Shown: positions 1 through 14,518 of the stretch, piece by piece
How positions within the stretch are numbered: position 1 is the stretch's first letter
Layout of the letters: each line of letters opens with the position of its first letter
NCBI GenBank assembly: GCA_963827065.1
Contig: CAWGZM010000012.1
Coordinates: 124,001-188,000, forward strand
Direction of reading: 5' to 3'
DNA length: 64,000 nucleotides
Source: JACVRW01 sp963827065
GTDB lineage: Bacteria > Actinomycetota > Thermoleophilia > Solirubrobacterales > Thermoleophilaceae
Notes under the pieces: generated by a model
Databases searched by the model: none
What the model saw: only the letters and a program-made list of their open reading frames with translations
What the model was told of the DNA's origin: nothing
Made by a program: the position numbers and the translations under genes

Positions 1-99
1 GCGTCGCTCGGCTCGAACGTGAACGGCGTCGCGGTTCGAACCGAGAACAACGCCGGCGCCGAGGTCGACCGGCCGTTCCACCTGCTCGTCCTCTGCTGA
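1..99 (+). CDS. C-terminal end of an unidentified protein (partial)
   Basis: An open frame enters from the left edge and ends at TGA 97-99, giving 32 residues ending in FHLLVLC. The G/C preference at third codon positions fits coding sequence. The fragment is too short to assign a family, and no start, domain or signal is visible. The next gene, on the other strand, ends at 121, so the two are convergent. It could be the tail of an exported protein, but this is only a guess. Confidence 0.35.
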   Translation, partial: ASLGSNVNGVAVRTENNAGAEVDRPFHLLVLC

Positions 100-120
100 A
101 CCCGGCGGGCTGGGGGCGTC

Positions 121-715
121 CTAGGGCGGCCCCAGCTCCTCCGGGTACTCGATCTGCCTGATCACGCGCGCGGGCGCGCCGGCGGCGATCGAGAACGGCG
201 GGATGTCCCGCGTGACGACGCTGTTGGCGCCGATCACCGAGCGCTCGCCGATCTTCACCCCGCTCGTCACGACGACGTTGGCCCCGCACCAGACGTTGTT
301 CCCCACCGTCGTCGGGCCCTTGCTCGAGAAGCCCTGCCAGGGAACGGGGCGAATGGGGTCGTCGAAGCGGTGGCTGCCGTCGGTGATGAAGCAGCCGTTG
401 GCGAACATGCAGTGATCGCCGATCTGGACGTACTCGACCGAGGCCACCATGACGCGCGATGTTGAGGAACGTCTGCGAGCCGATCACGATGCGCGCCGCG
501 CCTGGCGCGGTCAGCCAGACGTGCGGCTCGAACAGCGTGTGCTCGCCCACCTCGAGCCGTCCCTCGCCGAAGGCCTCGAGGACGTTGCCGTGCAGCGGCC
601 AGCGGGCGAACGCCCGCCTGCGCGCCAGCTCGCGGTGGATGCGGGCGCGGTTCCAGGGGAGCGAGTTGCGCTCGTACCAGCGCCACTTCTGCAGCCAAAG
701 CGAGGCGTCGCTCAC
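121..715 (-). pseudogene. Hexapeptide-repeat acyltransferase, split by a +1 frameshift
   Basis: The downstream part (450 to 121) reads as a left-handed beta-helix acetyltransferase of the maltose/galactoside acetyltransferase type: imperfect hexapeptide turns such as IGDHCMFANG and IGERSVIGANS, and the C-terminal AAGAPARVI signature of the CoA-binding helix. The N-terminal 85 or so residues lie in another frame, from a GTG at 715 (start VSDASLWLQKW). One extra base near 455 separates the frames (FLNIA, then VMVASVEYV). Removing it gives about 197 aa, normal for the family. Such enzymes O-acetylate sugars or polysaccharide precursors in the cytoplasm. A sequencing error is as likely as true inactivation, because both halves are otherwise intact. 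Confidence 0.75.
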
Positions 716-760
716 GGCCCGCAGCCTTTCAGAGCGCGCGGCCGCCACGGCGCATGCCCG

Positions 761-1711
761 CTAGGAGCGCGCGGGCTGCGGCCGGAAGGCGCGCCGGTAG
801 GCCGTGGGAGAGGTCGAGAGCGCACGCCCGAAGTGCTGCCGGAGCGCCGCGGCGGTCCCGAACCCGGCCCGCGAGGCCACGTGCTCAACCGGCAGCTCGC
901 TGCCCTCGAGGAGCCGCTGCGCCTCGGCCACGCGGCGGCCGATGAGCCACTGCAGCGGCGTGGTGCCGGTCTCGGCGCGGAAGCGGCGCGCGAATGAGCG
1001 CGGGCTGCAGGCCGCGTGGCGCGCCATGTCCTCGACTGTGAGCTGCTCGTCCAGGCGCTCCTCCATCCACGCGCGCGTGGCGGCGAGCCCACCGTCGGGC
1101 GCAGGCAGCGGCCGCTCGACGAACTGCGCCTGGCCGCCGTCGCGGTGCGCCGCCACGACAATGCGCCGGGCGATCCGGTTGGCGACCTCGGCGCCGTGGT
1201 CCTTCCTCACGATGTGAAGGCAGAGATCGATGCCCGCAGCCACGCCGGCCGAGCTGAGCACGTCGCCCTCGTCCACGTAGAGGACGTCGGGGTCGACCTC
1301 GACGGCCGGGAACTCGCGCGTCAGCAGCGAGGCGTAGCGCCAGTGCGTGGACGCGCGGCGGCCGTCGAGCAGGCCGGCCGCGGCGAGGACGAAGGCGCCG
1401 GTGCAGATCGACGCGACGCGCGCGCCGCCTTCCGCCGCCGCCCGCAGAGCATCGACCGGCGCGGGCGGCAGCGGCCAGGCGCGATCACCGATGCCGGGCA
1501 CGACGATCGTGTCGGCCTCCGCCAGCGCGCCGAGCCCGTGCGGCACCAGCACGTCGAAGCCGTTCTCGGTAGCCACGGGACCGGGCTCGGGCGCGCACAC
1601 GGCCCACTCGTAGAGGTCCGGCTCGCGACCGAAGATCTGGGCCGGGATGGCGAGGTCGAAGGCCACGACCTCGCCTGCCAGGAGCGCTACGACACGGTGC
1701 CGGGCGGCCAT
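761..1711 (-). CDS. GlxA-family transcriptional regulator (DJ-1/PfpI + AraC HTH)
   Basis: This 316-aa protein has an N-terminal DJ-1/PfpI (class I amidotransferase-like) sensor domain (about residues 5-170) with the nucleophile-elbow motif SICTGAFVLAAAG. A C-terminal AraC-type double helix-turn-helix (about 210-310) contains CSPRSFARRFRAETGTTP. This is the GlxA/FtrA architecture. Family members sense small metabolites and activate neighbouring catabolic genes. It is divergent from a stand-alone DJ-1/PfpI gene at 1782 with 70 bp between starts, so that gene is the obvious target. The ATG at 1711 gives the expected family length. The ligand is unknown. Confidence 0.88.
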   Translation of the reverse strand: MAARHRVVALLAGEVVAFDLAIPAQIFGREPDLYEWAVCAPEPGPVATENGFDVLVPHGLGALAEADTIVVPGIGDRAWPLPPAPVDALRAAAEGGARVASICTGAFVLAAAGLLDGRRASTHWRYASLLTREFPAVEVDPDVLYVDEGDVLSSAGVAAGIDLCLHIVRKDHGAEVANRIARRIVVAAHRDGGQAQFVERPLPAPDGGLAATRAWMEERLDEQLTVEDMARHAACSPRSFARRFRAETGTTPLQWLIGRRVAEAQRLLEGSELPVEHVASRAGFGTAAALRQHFGRALSTSPTAYRRAFRPQPARS

Positions 1712-1781
1712 GGCAGGAATCTATCGGAGATTGGCATTCCTGCCACTCGACGGTCCCGCGCCCCGCTGCCACCCTGCGCCC

Positions 1782-2378
1782 ATGAACGCCGAAATCCTTC
1801 TCTTCGACGGCTTCGACGAGCTCGACGCACTGGGTCCCTGGGAGGTGCTCGGGGGCCTCGCCCAACTCCGCGAGGACGTGACCGCGCGTCTCGTGACTCT
1901 CGAGGGGGCGCGCGAGGTCCGCGCCGACCACGGCGCCGGGATCTCCGCCCACGGCGCGCTGTCCGAGCGGCCCGACGTCCTGGTGGTGCCGGGCGGAGGC
2001 TGGTTCGACCGCGGGCCGGAGGGCGCCTGGGCGCAGGCTCAGCGCGGCGAGATCCCGGCTGCGATCGCCGCCCGCCACGCAGCCGGGACCACGGTCGCAT
2101 CCGTCTGCACGGGCGCGCTGCTGCTGGCGGGCGCCGGCATCCTCGACGGCCGCCGAGCCACCACCAACCCGGGCGCCCTCGACGATCTGCGCGGCTACGG
2201 CACGATCGACGTGGTCGAGGCCCGGGTGGTCGACGACGGCGACATCCTCACCGCCGGCGCGCCCGTGTGCGGCATCGACCTGGCGCTGCACCTGCTCGAG
2301 CGCCTCGGCGGGCCGGAGCTCGCGGAGGCCGGGGCGCGCGAGATCGGGTACGAGCGGCCGGCGGTGGCGGTGGCGTAG
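1782..2378 (+). CDS. DJ-1/PfpI family protein
   Basis: A 198-aa single-domain DJ-1/PfpI protein. It opens with ILLFDGFDELDALGPWEV, the family's first strand and conserved acidic site, and has the nucleophile elbow SVCTGALLLAGAGILDG. The fold covers isonitrile hydratases, glyoxalase/deglycase-like enzymes and cysteine hydrolases, so the reaction cannot be read from sequence. An in-frame GTG upstream would add about 45 low-quality residues. The ATG at 1782 starts exactly at the first strand and is preferred. It is divergent from the GlxA-type regulator, which carries a related sensor domain, a common regulator/enzyme pairing. Confidence 0.85.
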   Translation: MNAEILLFDGFDELDALGPWEVLGGLAQLREDVTARLVTLEGAREVRADHGAGISAHGALSERPDVLVVPGGGWFDRGPEGAWAQAQRGEIPAAIAARHAAGTTVASVCTGALLLAGAGILDGRRATTNPGALDDLRGYGTIDVVEARVVDDGDILTAGAPVCGIDLALHLLERLGGPELAEAGAREIGYERPAVAVA

Positions 2379-2407
2379 GACGGCCGAGGGCGCCGCACCC
2401 GCGCCGG

Positions 2408-5278
<2,871 letters not shown>

Positions 5279-5309
5279 GTCAGATAACGAGTGTAGAGCC
5301 GCTTTCGGA

Positions 5310-5325
5310 TCGAACTTGTGTTCGC
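5310..5325. promoter_or_regulatory. Probable LexA (SOS) box upstream of uvrA
   Basis: The site reads TCGAACTTGTGTTCGC: two inverted GAAC/GTTC half-sites separated by 4 bp. This matches the Gram-positive/actinobacterial SOS box (CGAAC-N4-GTTCG) with a perfect 5-bp inverted repeat at 5311-5324. It lies 32 bp from the uvrA GTG and overlaps the expected promoter; a weak -10-like TACACT sits at 5295-5290 on the minus strand. LexA repression of uvrA is classical, so function follows from position plus motif. The site could also affect the divergent VOC gene. Confidence 0.8.
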
Positions 5326-5382
5326 TTTTCGGAATTAGCGGAGTTGTTGCAGACAACCGTGTTCCAGTACACAATTGCCGTA

Positions 5383-5805
5383 ATGGACGCGACGGCCGGG
5401 TCGCCGGCGCCTGGCATGCGCTTCGGCTACACGATCCTCTACGTCGAGGACGTCGCTCGCAGCCTCGGCTTCTACGAGCGCGCGCTCGGGGTGGAGCGTC
5501 GCTTCCTGCACGAGAGCGGCGAGTACGGCGAGCTCGAGACCGGCGCGACGGCGCTGGCCTTCGCGACCCACGAGCTTGCTGCCTCCAACCTCCCCGGTGT
5601 CTACGACGCGGCGACGGCAAACGGCGGGCGCCCGCCGTTCGAGGTCTGCTTCGTGACGGAGGACGTCGAGGGTGCCTACAGACGCGCCGTCGAGGCCGGC
5701 GCCGACCCGGTCAGCGAGCCCCAGATGAAGCCCTGGGGGCAGGCCGTCGCCTACGTGCGCGACCCGGACGACAACCTGATCGAGCTCGCGTCGCCGGTCG
5801 AGTAG
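5383..5805 (+). CDS. VOC (glyoxalase/bleomycin-resistance-like) family protein
   Basis: A 140-aa vicinal-oxygen-chelate protein with two beta-alpha-beta-beta-beta modules: YTILYVEDVARSLGFYERAL at the start, and WGQAVAYVRDPDDNLIELAS at the end, which carries the glutamate of the family's metal site. Members include glyoxalases, extradiol dioxygenases, thiol transferases and drug-binding proteins, so the substrate is not predictable. The ATG at 5383 is used; an in-frame ATG at 5416 (MRFGYTILYV) is also possible. It is divergent from uvrA and shares its promoter region with the SOS box. It is convergent with the coiled-coil gene that ends 8 bp later. Confidence 0.85.
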   Translation: MDATAGSPAPGMRFGYTILYVEDVARSLGFYERALGVERRFLHESGEYGELETGATALAFATHELAASNLPGVYDAATANGGRPPFEVCFVTEDVEGAYRRAVEAGADPVSEPQMKPWGQAVAYVRDPDDNLIELASPVE

Positions 5806-5812
5806 AGGCGGC

Positions 5813-6364
5813 TCAGCCGCCCGCGCGCGCGTAGACCTCGTCCAGCAGCGCCTCGGGGTCGTCGAGCTCGAAGTTCTCGGCGAGGTAGGCCGCCGTCTCG
5901 TCCCGCGTCGAGCCGCTGAGCGCCATGTTGAGCGCGATCACGCGCGCGCCCTCGTTGCCGACCGGGGCGGGCTCCGGCGCGGGCTCGCCCTCGGAGGGCT
6001 GCACCTCGGTCGCCGCGCGCTCGGGCGCCGGCTTGACGTCCTCGGGTGGCTCCGCGTGCGCCACCGCGGCGCCGCCCGTCACCGGCTCGGGCGCCGCCTC
6101 GGCCACCGACTCGGCCGCCGGACCCTCGACGCCGCCGCGGAGCTCCTTGAGGTCCTCCCGCAGCTCTCGGATCGCATCGCGCACCCCCTGAGCGAGCCGC
6201 TCGAGCTCGCGCTCGATCTCGTCCGCGCGCCCGGCCAGGCCGTCGGCGGCCTGCTGGACACGGCGGAGCTGCGCCTCGGTCTCGCGCTCGGCGGCCTCGA
6301 CTATCGCCCGCACCTGCTCGGCGGCGGCCGCCGCCGGCGACTGCTTCTCGCGCTCCTCGCTCAC
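5813..6364 (-). CDS. Coiled-coil protein of unknown function
   Basis: A 183-aa protein from a GTG at 6364 (VSEEREKQSP). Residues about 12-80 form a charged amphipathic helix rich in E, R, A and Q, predicted as coiled coil. A Pro/Glu/Ala-rich linker follows. A conserved-looking C-terminal helical patch (MALSGSTRDETAAYLAENFE) ends the protein. There is no signal peptide and no catalytic motif. The layout recalls actinobacterial cell-pole or division scaffolds (DivIVA-like helices plus a small terminal module), but I cannot assign a family. It sits 46 bp downstream of uvrB on the same strand, so co-transcription is likely. Confidence 0.7.
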   Translation of the reverse strand: MSEEREKQSPAAAAAEQVRAIVEAAERETEAQLRRVQQAADGLAGRADEIERELERLAQGVRDAIRELREDLKELRGGVEGPAAESVAEAAPEPVTGGAAVAHAEPPEDVKPAPERAATEVQPSEGEPAPEPAPVGNEGARVIALNMALSGSTRDETAAYLAENFELDDPEALLDEVYARAGG

Positions 6365-6410
6365 GGGTGGCGAAGGGTAACGCCGCCGAGCGCCGCCGGA
6401 GGACCGCAGG

Positions 6411-8411
<2,001 letters not shown>

Positions 8412-8445
8412 GACCTATGAACGTTAGCGGCGGGGTCGGGCGCTG

Positions 8446-8475
8446 TTGACTCGGCAGGTTGTCGACATGTACATT
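8446..8475 (+). promoter_or_regulatory. Putative promoter of the GntR-ABC-sulfatase operon
   Basis: TTGACT (8446-8451) is a good -35 box. It is followed after 18 bp by TACATT (8470-8475), a moderate -10 box. The -10 lies inside the palindromic operator, so a bound regulator would block RNA polymerase. The assignment rests on motif similarity and position only. Confidence 0.5.
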
Positions 8476-8486
8476 GTCGACAACCT
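8456..8486. promoter_or_regulatory. 31-bp palindromic GntR-type operator
   Basis: Two perfect 12-bp inverted arms, AGGTTGTCGACA (8456-8467) and TGTCGACAACCT (8475-8486), flank the 7-bp centre TGTACAT. Each arm contains TTGTCGACA, which matches the TNGTNNACNA-like sites of GntR/FadR-type regulators. It lies immediately upstream of a GntR-family gene and over its promoter, so autoregulation of the whole downstream operon is the natural reading. Confidence 0.75.
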
Positions 8487-8495
8487 ACTGAGGGA

Positions 8496-9206
8496 GTGGG
8501 TGGTCTCCATTTGACCGTCGACACGTGGCGGCTCCGGAGCATCGAGCGCGCCTCGACCACAGAGCAGGTCCTCACGGAACTGCGGGACGCAATCGTCGAC
8601 GGCCGCATTCCCCAGGGTGAGCAGCTGCGCGAGGTGCCGCTCTCCCGTGAGCTCGGCACCGGACGCAGCGCGGTCCGCGAGGCCATCCGCCAGCTGGTGC
8701 AGGAGGGGCTCGTCGAGCATCAGATGCATCGCGGTGGGGTCGTCCGGATCGTGTCGCTCGAGGATCGCCTGGACGTGTACCGGGCGCGCGAGGCGATCGA
8801 GGCCGGCGCAGCCCGGCAGATCCTCGACCGGGAAGAGCCCGTCGACCTCTCGCGCCTGCGCGCAGCGCTCGAGCAGTTGCGCTCGGCGTTCGCCCGCAAC
8901 ACAGATCTGACAGAAGAGGCAATCGCGGCCGACATTCGCTTTCATCAGGAGCTGGTGGCGCTCTGCGGCAGCCCGCGCCTGAAGCGCGCGCACGCGACGC
9001 TCGCAGCCGAGACCAGGATGCTCCTGCGCCACCATCCGGTCTACCCGGCGACCGACTACGTGGAAGACCACGAGCGGCTGATCGATGCCCTCGAGCGCCG
9101 CGATCCGGGTACGCCAGAGCTGGTGGTCCAGCACCTGCGCCTGTCCGCCCGCCTGATCGGCGAGGAGATCGCCCGCGAGAGCGCAGAGAGGGCGGCGCTG
9201 TCGTGA
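8496..9206 (+). CDS. GntR-family (FadR/FCD-type) transcriptional regulator
   Basis: About 236 aa. The N-terminal winged helix-turn-helix (about residues 20-85) has the GntR pattern LRDAIVDGRIPQGEQLRE followed by SRELGTGRSAVREAIRQL. The C-terminal all-helical FCD domain (about 95-225) keeps the conserved histidines that usually bind metal or ligand (DIRFHQELVALCG and the later EDHERLIDALE). The frame opens at a GTG at 8496, but AGGGAG directly abuts that codon. A TTG at 8511 with GGGTGG 7 bp upstream is an equally good start. It overlaps the downstream binding-protein gene by 4 bp (GTGA), so it is the first gene of that operon and probably controls it through the palindrome at 8456-8486. Confidence 0.9.
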   Translation: MGGLHLTVDTWRLRSIERASTTEQVLTELRDAIVDGRIPQGEQLREVPLSRELGTGRSAVREAIRQLVQEGLVEHQMHRGGVVRIVSLEDRLDVYRAREAIEAGAARQILDREEPVDLSRLRAALEQLRSAFARNTDLTEEAIAADIRFHQELVALCGSPRLKRAHATLAAETRMLLRHHPVYPATDYVEDHERLIDALERRDPGTPELVVQHLRLSARLIGEEIARESAERAALS

Positions 9207-10816
9207 CCGGCGGCCGGTCGGTCTTCGAGCAACGCACCCTCACCCGCCGCGATGCGCTCCGGGGAGCAGCGGCCGGGGGTGTGCTCCTCGGGGCGGGCGG
9301 CATCCTCGCCGCTTGCGGCAGCGAGACCGTCGACGTGCCTACGGGCGACTTCGGTGCCACCTCCCTGAAGGGCGTGCGCGACGGCGGCACGCTCCGCATC
9401 GGCGTGGCCGGGGGTGGCGCCGACGACAGCATCGATGCCCACGTGCTCGCGACCGTCCCCGACATCTCGCGGGCCTTCCAGCTATACGAGCCGCTGGCCG
9501 GCCGCGACACCAACTCGGACTTCGAGCTCGTGCTCGCCGAGTCGATCGAGCCCGAGAAGGCCGGCGCGGAGACGTGGACGATCCGGCTGAGGGACGGCAT
9601 CACCTTCCACAACGGCAAGCCCGTGACCGCCGACGACGTGCTCTTCTCGCTGCAGCGCATCATCGACCCCGACGACCCGAAGACAGGCGCCGCATCCATC
9701 TCCTACATGGACCTCAAGCGGTCGCGGAAGCTCGACGACCGCACCGTGCGCATCCAGCTGAAGTTCCCGAACGTCGGCTTCCCCGACGACCTCGGCCAGT
9801 ACTTCAACTCGATCGTGCCCACCGACTACGACCCGGCGAAGCCGGTGGGGAGCGGGCCGTTCATGTACGACAGCTTCGTCCCCGGCGAGCGCAGCGAGTT
9901 CAAGAAGAACCCCGACTACTGGCGCGAGGGCATGCCGCGAGCGGACGAGGTCGTGATCATCGACTTCCCCGACGACACGCCGCGGGTGAACGCGCTCCTC
10001 AGCGGCCAGGTGGACGCGATCACGAATCTGCCGCCGGGGCAGATCGCGCAGGTCAAGTCCAACGACCAGTTCAAGGTGCTGATCTCGGAGACGGGCGGCT
10101 GGCAGCCGTTCACGATGCGCGTCGACCAGGAGCCGTTCAAGGACGTCCGCGTGCGCGAGGCGATGCGCCTGCTGGTGGACCGGGAGCAGATGATCGAGCA
10201 GGTGCTCTCGGGCCAGGGCCGCGTGGCGAATGACCTCTACTCGCCGTACGACCCGGCCTACAACAGCGAGCTGCCCCAGCGCCGGCAGGACCTCGACCAG
10301 GCCAAGTCGCTCCTGAGGCAGGCGGGGCAGAGCGACCTGCGCGTCGAGCTCGTGACCTCACCCGTGTTCCAGGGGATCGTCGAGGCGGCTCAGGTGATCG
10401 CCGAGCAGGCCAAGGGCGCGGGCGTGACGGTCAACGTCCGCAAGGTCGATCCCGGGACGTTCTACGGCGACAACTACCTGTCCTGGACGTTCGCCCAGGA
10501 CTTCTGGGCCACGCGGTCGTACCTGAGCCAGGTCGCCCAGGGCAGCTTGCCGGACTCCCCGTTCAACGAGACGCACTGGGCCGACCCCGAGTTCCTCGAC
10601 CTGATCGCGCAGGCGCGCGCGGAGCTCGACGAGGACAAGCACATCGAGTTGCTCAGGGCGGCGCAGAAGATCGAGTACGAGCGGGGTGGCCTGATCGTCT
10701 GGTCGTTCAGCAATCAGATCGATGCCTACAACACCACGGTTGCCGGGTTCCAGCCCGCGAAGTCGGGCTTCCCGCTGACCAACTACGGCTTCGGGAGGGT
10801 GGGTTTCGTTGGCTAA
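9203..10816 (+). CDS. ABC transporter substrate-binding lipoprotein, family 5 (DppA/OppA type)
   Basis: A 537-aa solute-binding protein. The N-terminus is a Tat-type lipoprotein signal: RR at residues 15-16 (TRRDALRG), a hydrophobic stretch, and lipobox LAAC with Cys 38. The family-5 extracellular fold follows (YEPLAGRDTNSDFEL, WTIRLRDGITFHNGKPVTAD). Family 5 proteins bind peptides, nickel, opines or other small solutes. The choline-sulfatase-like gene at the end of this operon suggests a sulfated quaternary amine or related solute rather than peptides, but that is inference. The start overlaps gntR by 4 bp, and the stop overlaps the first permease gene by 8 bp. Confidence 0.92.
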   Translation: MTGGRSVFEQRTLTRRDALRGAAAGGVLLGAGGILAACGSETVDVPTGDFGATSLKGVRDGGTLRIGVAGGGADDSIDAHVLATVPDISRAFQLYEPLAGRDTNSDFELVLAESIEPEKAGAETWTIRLRDGITFHNGKPVTADDVLFSLQRIIDPDDPKTGAASISYMDLKRSRKLDDRTVRIQLKFPNVGFPDDLGQYFNSIVPTDYDPAKPVGSGPFMYDSFVPGERSEFKKNPDYWREGMPRADEVVIIDFPDDTPRVNALLSGQVDAITNLPPGQIAQVKSNDQFKVLISETGGWQPFTMRVDQEPFKDVRVREAMRLLVDREQMIEQVLSGQGRVANDLYSPYDPAYNSELPQRRQDLDQAKSLLRQAGQSDLRVELVTSPVFQGIVEAAQVIAEQAKGAGVTVNVRKVDPGTFYGDNYLSWTFAQDFWATRSYLSQVAQGSLPDSPFNETHWADPEFLDLIAQARAELDEDKHIELLRAAQKIEYERGGLIVWSFSNQIDAYNTTVAGFQPAKSGFPLTNYGFGRVGFVG

Positions 10817-11760
10817 GCTCATCGTGCGCCGGCTGGCCCAAGGCGTCCTCACGCTGTTTCTGATCTCGCTGATCGTCTTCGCAGCCGTGCTGGCGCTGCC
10901 CGGCGACGCGGCGACCGCGATCCTGGGCAGGGAGGCGACGCCGGAGCGCGTCGCCGCGCTGCGGGATCAGCTCAACCTCAACGACTCGGTGGTCACCCAG
11001 TACCTCGACTGGATCGGCGGGGTGCTCACCGGCAGCTTCGGCGAGTCCGCTGCCACCCAGCAGGCGGTGAGCGAGTTGCTCTCTGACCGCGTGGCCAACA
11101 CCGGCTTCCTGGTGTTCGTGGCCGCCGTGGTCGCGATCCCGCTGTCCATCGGGATCGGCGTGTGGACGGCGATGCGCCGTGACCGCGCCGTCGACCACGT
11201 CGTCTCCACGCGACGCTCGTGCTCGCGGCGCTGCCGGAGTTCGTGATCGGCATCGGGCTGATCCTGCTGTTCGCGACGAGCGTGTTCCAGTGGTTCCCGG
11301 CGGTCTCGCTGCTCGCGCCGGACCAGCGGGCGTGGACGGAGCCGAGCGTGGTGGTGCTGCCCGCGACCACGCTGGTGCTCGCGGTCACGCCCTACATCAG
11401 CCGCATCATGCGCGGCTCGATGATCGAGGTGCTCGAGTCGGAGTACGTGACGATGGCGCGCCTGAAGGGGCTCCCGAGCGCACGGTGATCTGGCGCCACG
11501 CCGTTCCCAACGCGATCGTGCCCGCCATCCAGGTCACGGCGTTGCAGCTGGCGTGGATGGCCGGCGGCGTCGTGGTCGTGGAGTTCGTGTTCTCGTATCC
11601 GGGCATCGGCTCGCTGTTCATCGACGCGGTGGACAACCGCGACATCCTCGTGGTGCAGACGATCACGCTGCTGGCGGCGGCTATCTACGTGGTGCTCAAC
11701 CTGCTCGCCGACCTGGCGACGATCGCCGTCACGCCACGGCTGCGGACGGAGGCGCGATGA
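10809..11760 (+). pseudogene. ABC transporter permease, DppB type, with two frameshifts
   Basis: Three consecutive frames together spell one DppB-like permease of about 317 aa. The first starts MAKLIVRRLAQGVLTLFLIS and includes the periplasmic segment LPGDAATAILGREATPERVA. The second, after about 11210, contains LAALPEFVIGIGLILLF and ends with the EAA-loop region SEYVTMARLKGL. The third, after about 11473, reads WRHAVPNAIVPAIQVTALQL. Each junction is repaired by adding one base, the second within a run of C. Since the flanking transporter genes look functional, indel errors are likely. If real, the transporter would lack one membrane subunit. Confidence 0.8.
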
Positions 11761-12677
11761 CCGACCAGACCGTCGAGCAGGCCCTCGACCTGGTGCCGGA
11801 GGCGGGGCCCGAGGCGCCGCCGCCGCGACTCCAGCGCTTCCAGTGGCTCGGCATCCTGCGGAATGCCTCAGAGCTCACCCGCACCCGCATCGGGCTGGGG
11901 ATGGTCGGCGTCATCGTGCTGATCGCGCTGCTCGGACCGCTGTTCGCGCCCCACTCGCCGACCGAGTTCATCGCGGCGCCGAACCACGGGCCGACGAGCG
12001 ACGCGCTCTTCGGCGCCGACGCGCTCGGACGTGACGTGTTCAGCCGCTTCCTCCACGGCGGCCTCACCGTGCTGTGGATGTCCACCGCCGCGACGCTGCT
12101 CGGCGTCGTACTCGGCACCGCGGTCGGTCTGATCGCGGCGTACTCGCGCAATTGGCTTGACGACGTGCTCATGCGGATCAACGACGTGTTCCTCGCCTTC
12201 CCGCAGATCATCTTCGTGCTGCTGGCGGTGTCGGCCCTGGGCCCGAAACTGTGGCTGATTGTGCTGACCGTCGGAATCACGCACGCGCCGCGGGTCGCGC
12301 GCGTCATGCGGGGCGCCGCCCAGCAGATCGTCGAGCGTGACTTCGTCAAGGCCGAGGAAGTCGCAGGCGAGAAGCGCTCACGGATCATCCTCGAGGGACT
12401 GCTGCCCGAACGTGACCAGCCCGCTGCTCGTGGAGCTCGGCCTGCGGATGACCTTCTCGATCGGCCTGATCGCGGCGATCAGCTTTCTCGGCTTCGGCCT
12501 GCAGCCGCCCACTGCCGACTGGGGCCTGATGATCAACGAGAACCGGTTGTCGATCGCCGTCATGCCGTGGGGCGTGCTGCTCCCCGTGCTCGCGATCGCC
12601 GTCCTGACCGTCGGCACGAACCTGATCACTGACGGCATCGCCCGAGCCGCGATCGGCCTCGAAAGGAGCAACCAGTA

Positions 12678-12678
<1 letters not shown>
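11757..12678 (+). pseudogene. ABC transporter permease, DppC type, with one frameshift
   Basis: The gene starts at ATG 11757, overlapping the previous stop (ATGA). It encodes an N-terminal cytoplasmic tail, a first membrane helix (IGLGMVGVIVLIALLGPLFA), the DppC-type motif FGADALGRDVFSR and an EAA loop (DFVKAEEVAGEKRSRII). Near 12406 one extra C in CCCGAAC shifts the frame. The rest (PNVTSPLLVELGLRMTFSIG to LERSNQ) continues in the next frame to the stop at 12678. Corrected length is 306 aa, normal for DppC. The stop overlaps the ATPase start (TAATG), and GAAAGGAG precedes that start. Confidence 0.8.
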
Positions 12679-14498
<1,820 letters not shown>

Positions 14499-14518
14499 GC
14501 ACGGCAAGATCTGCGGCG

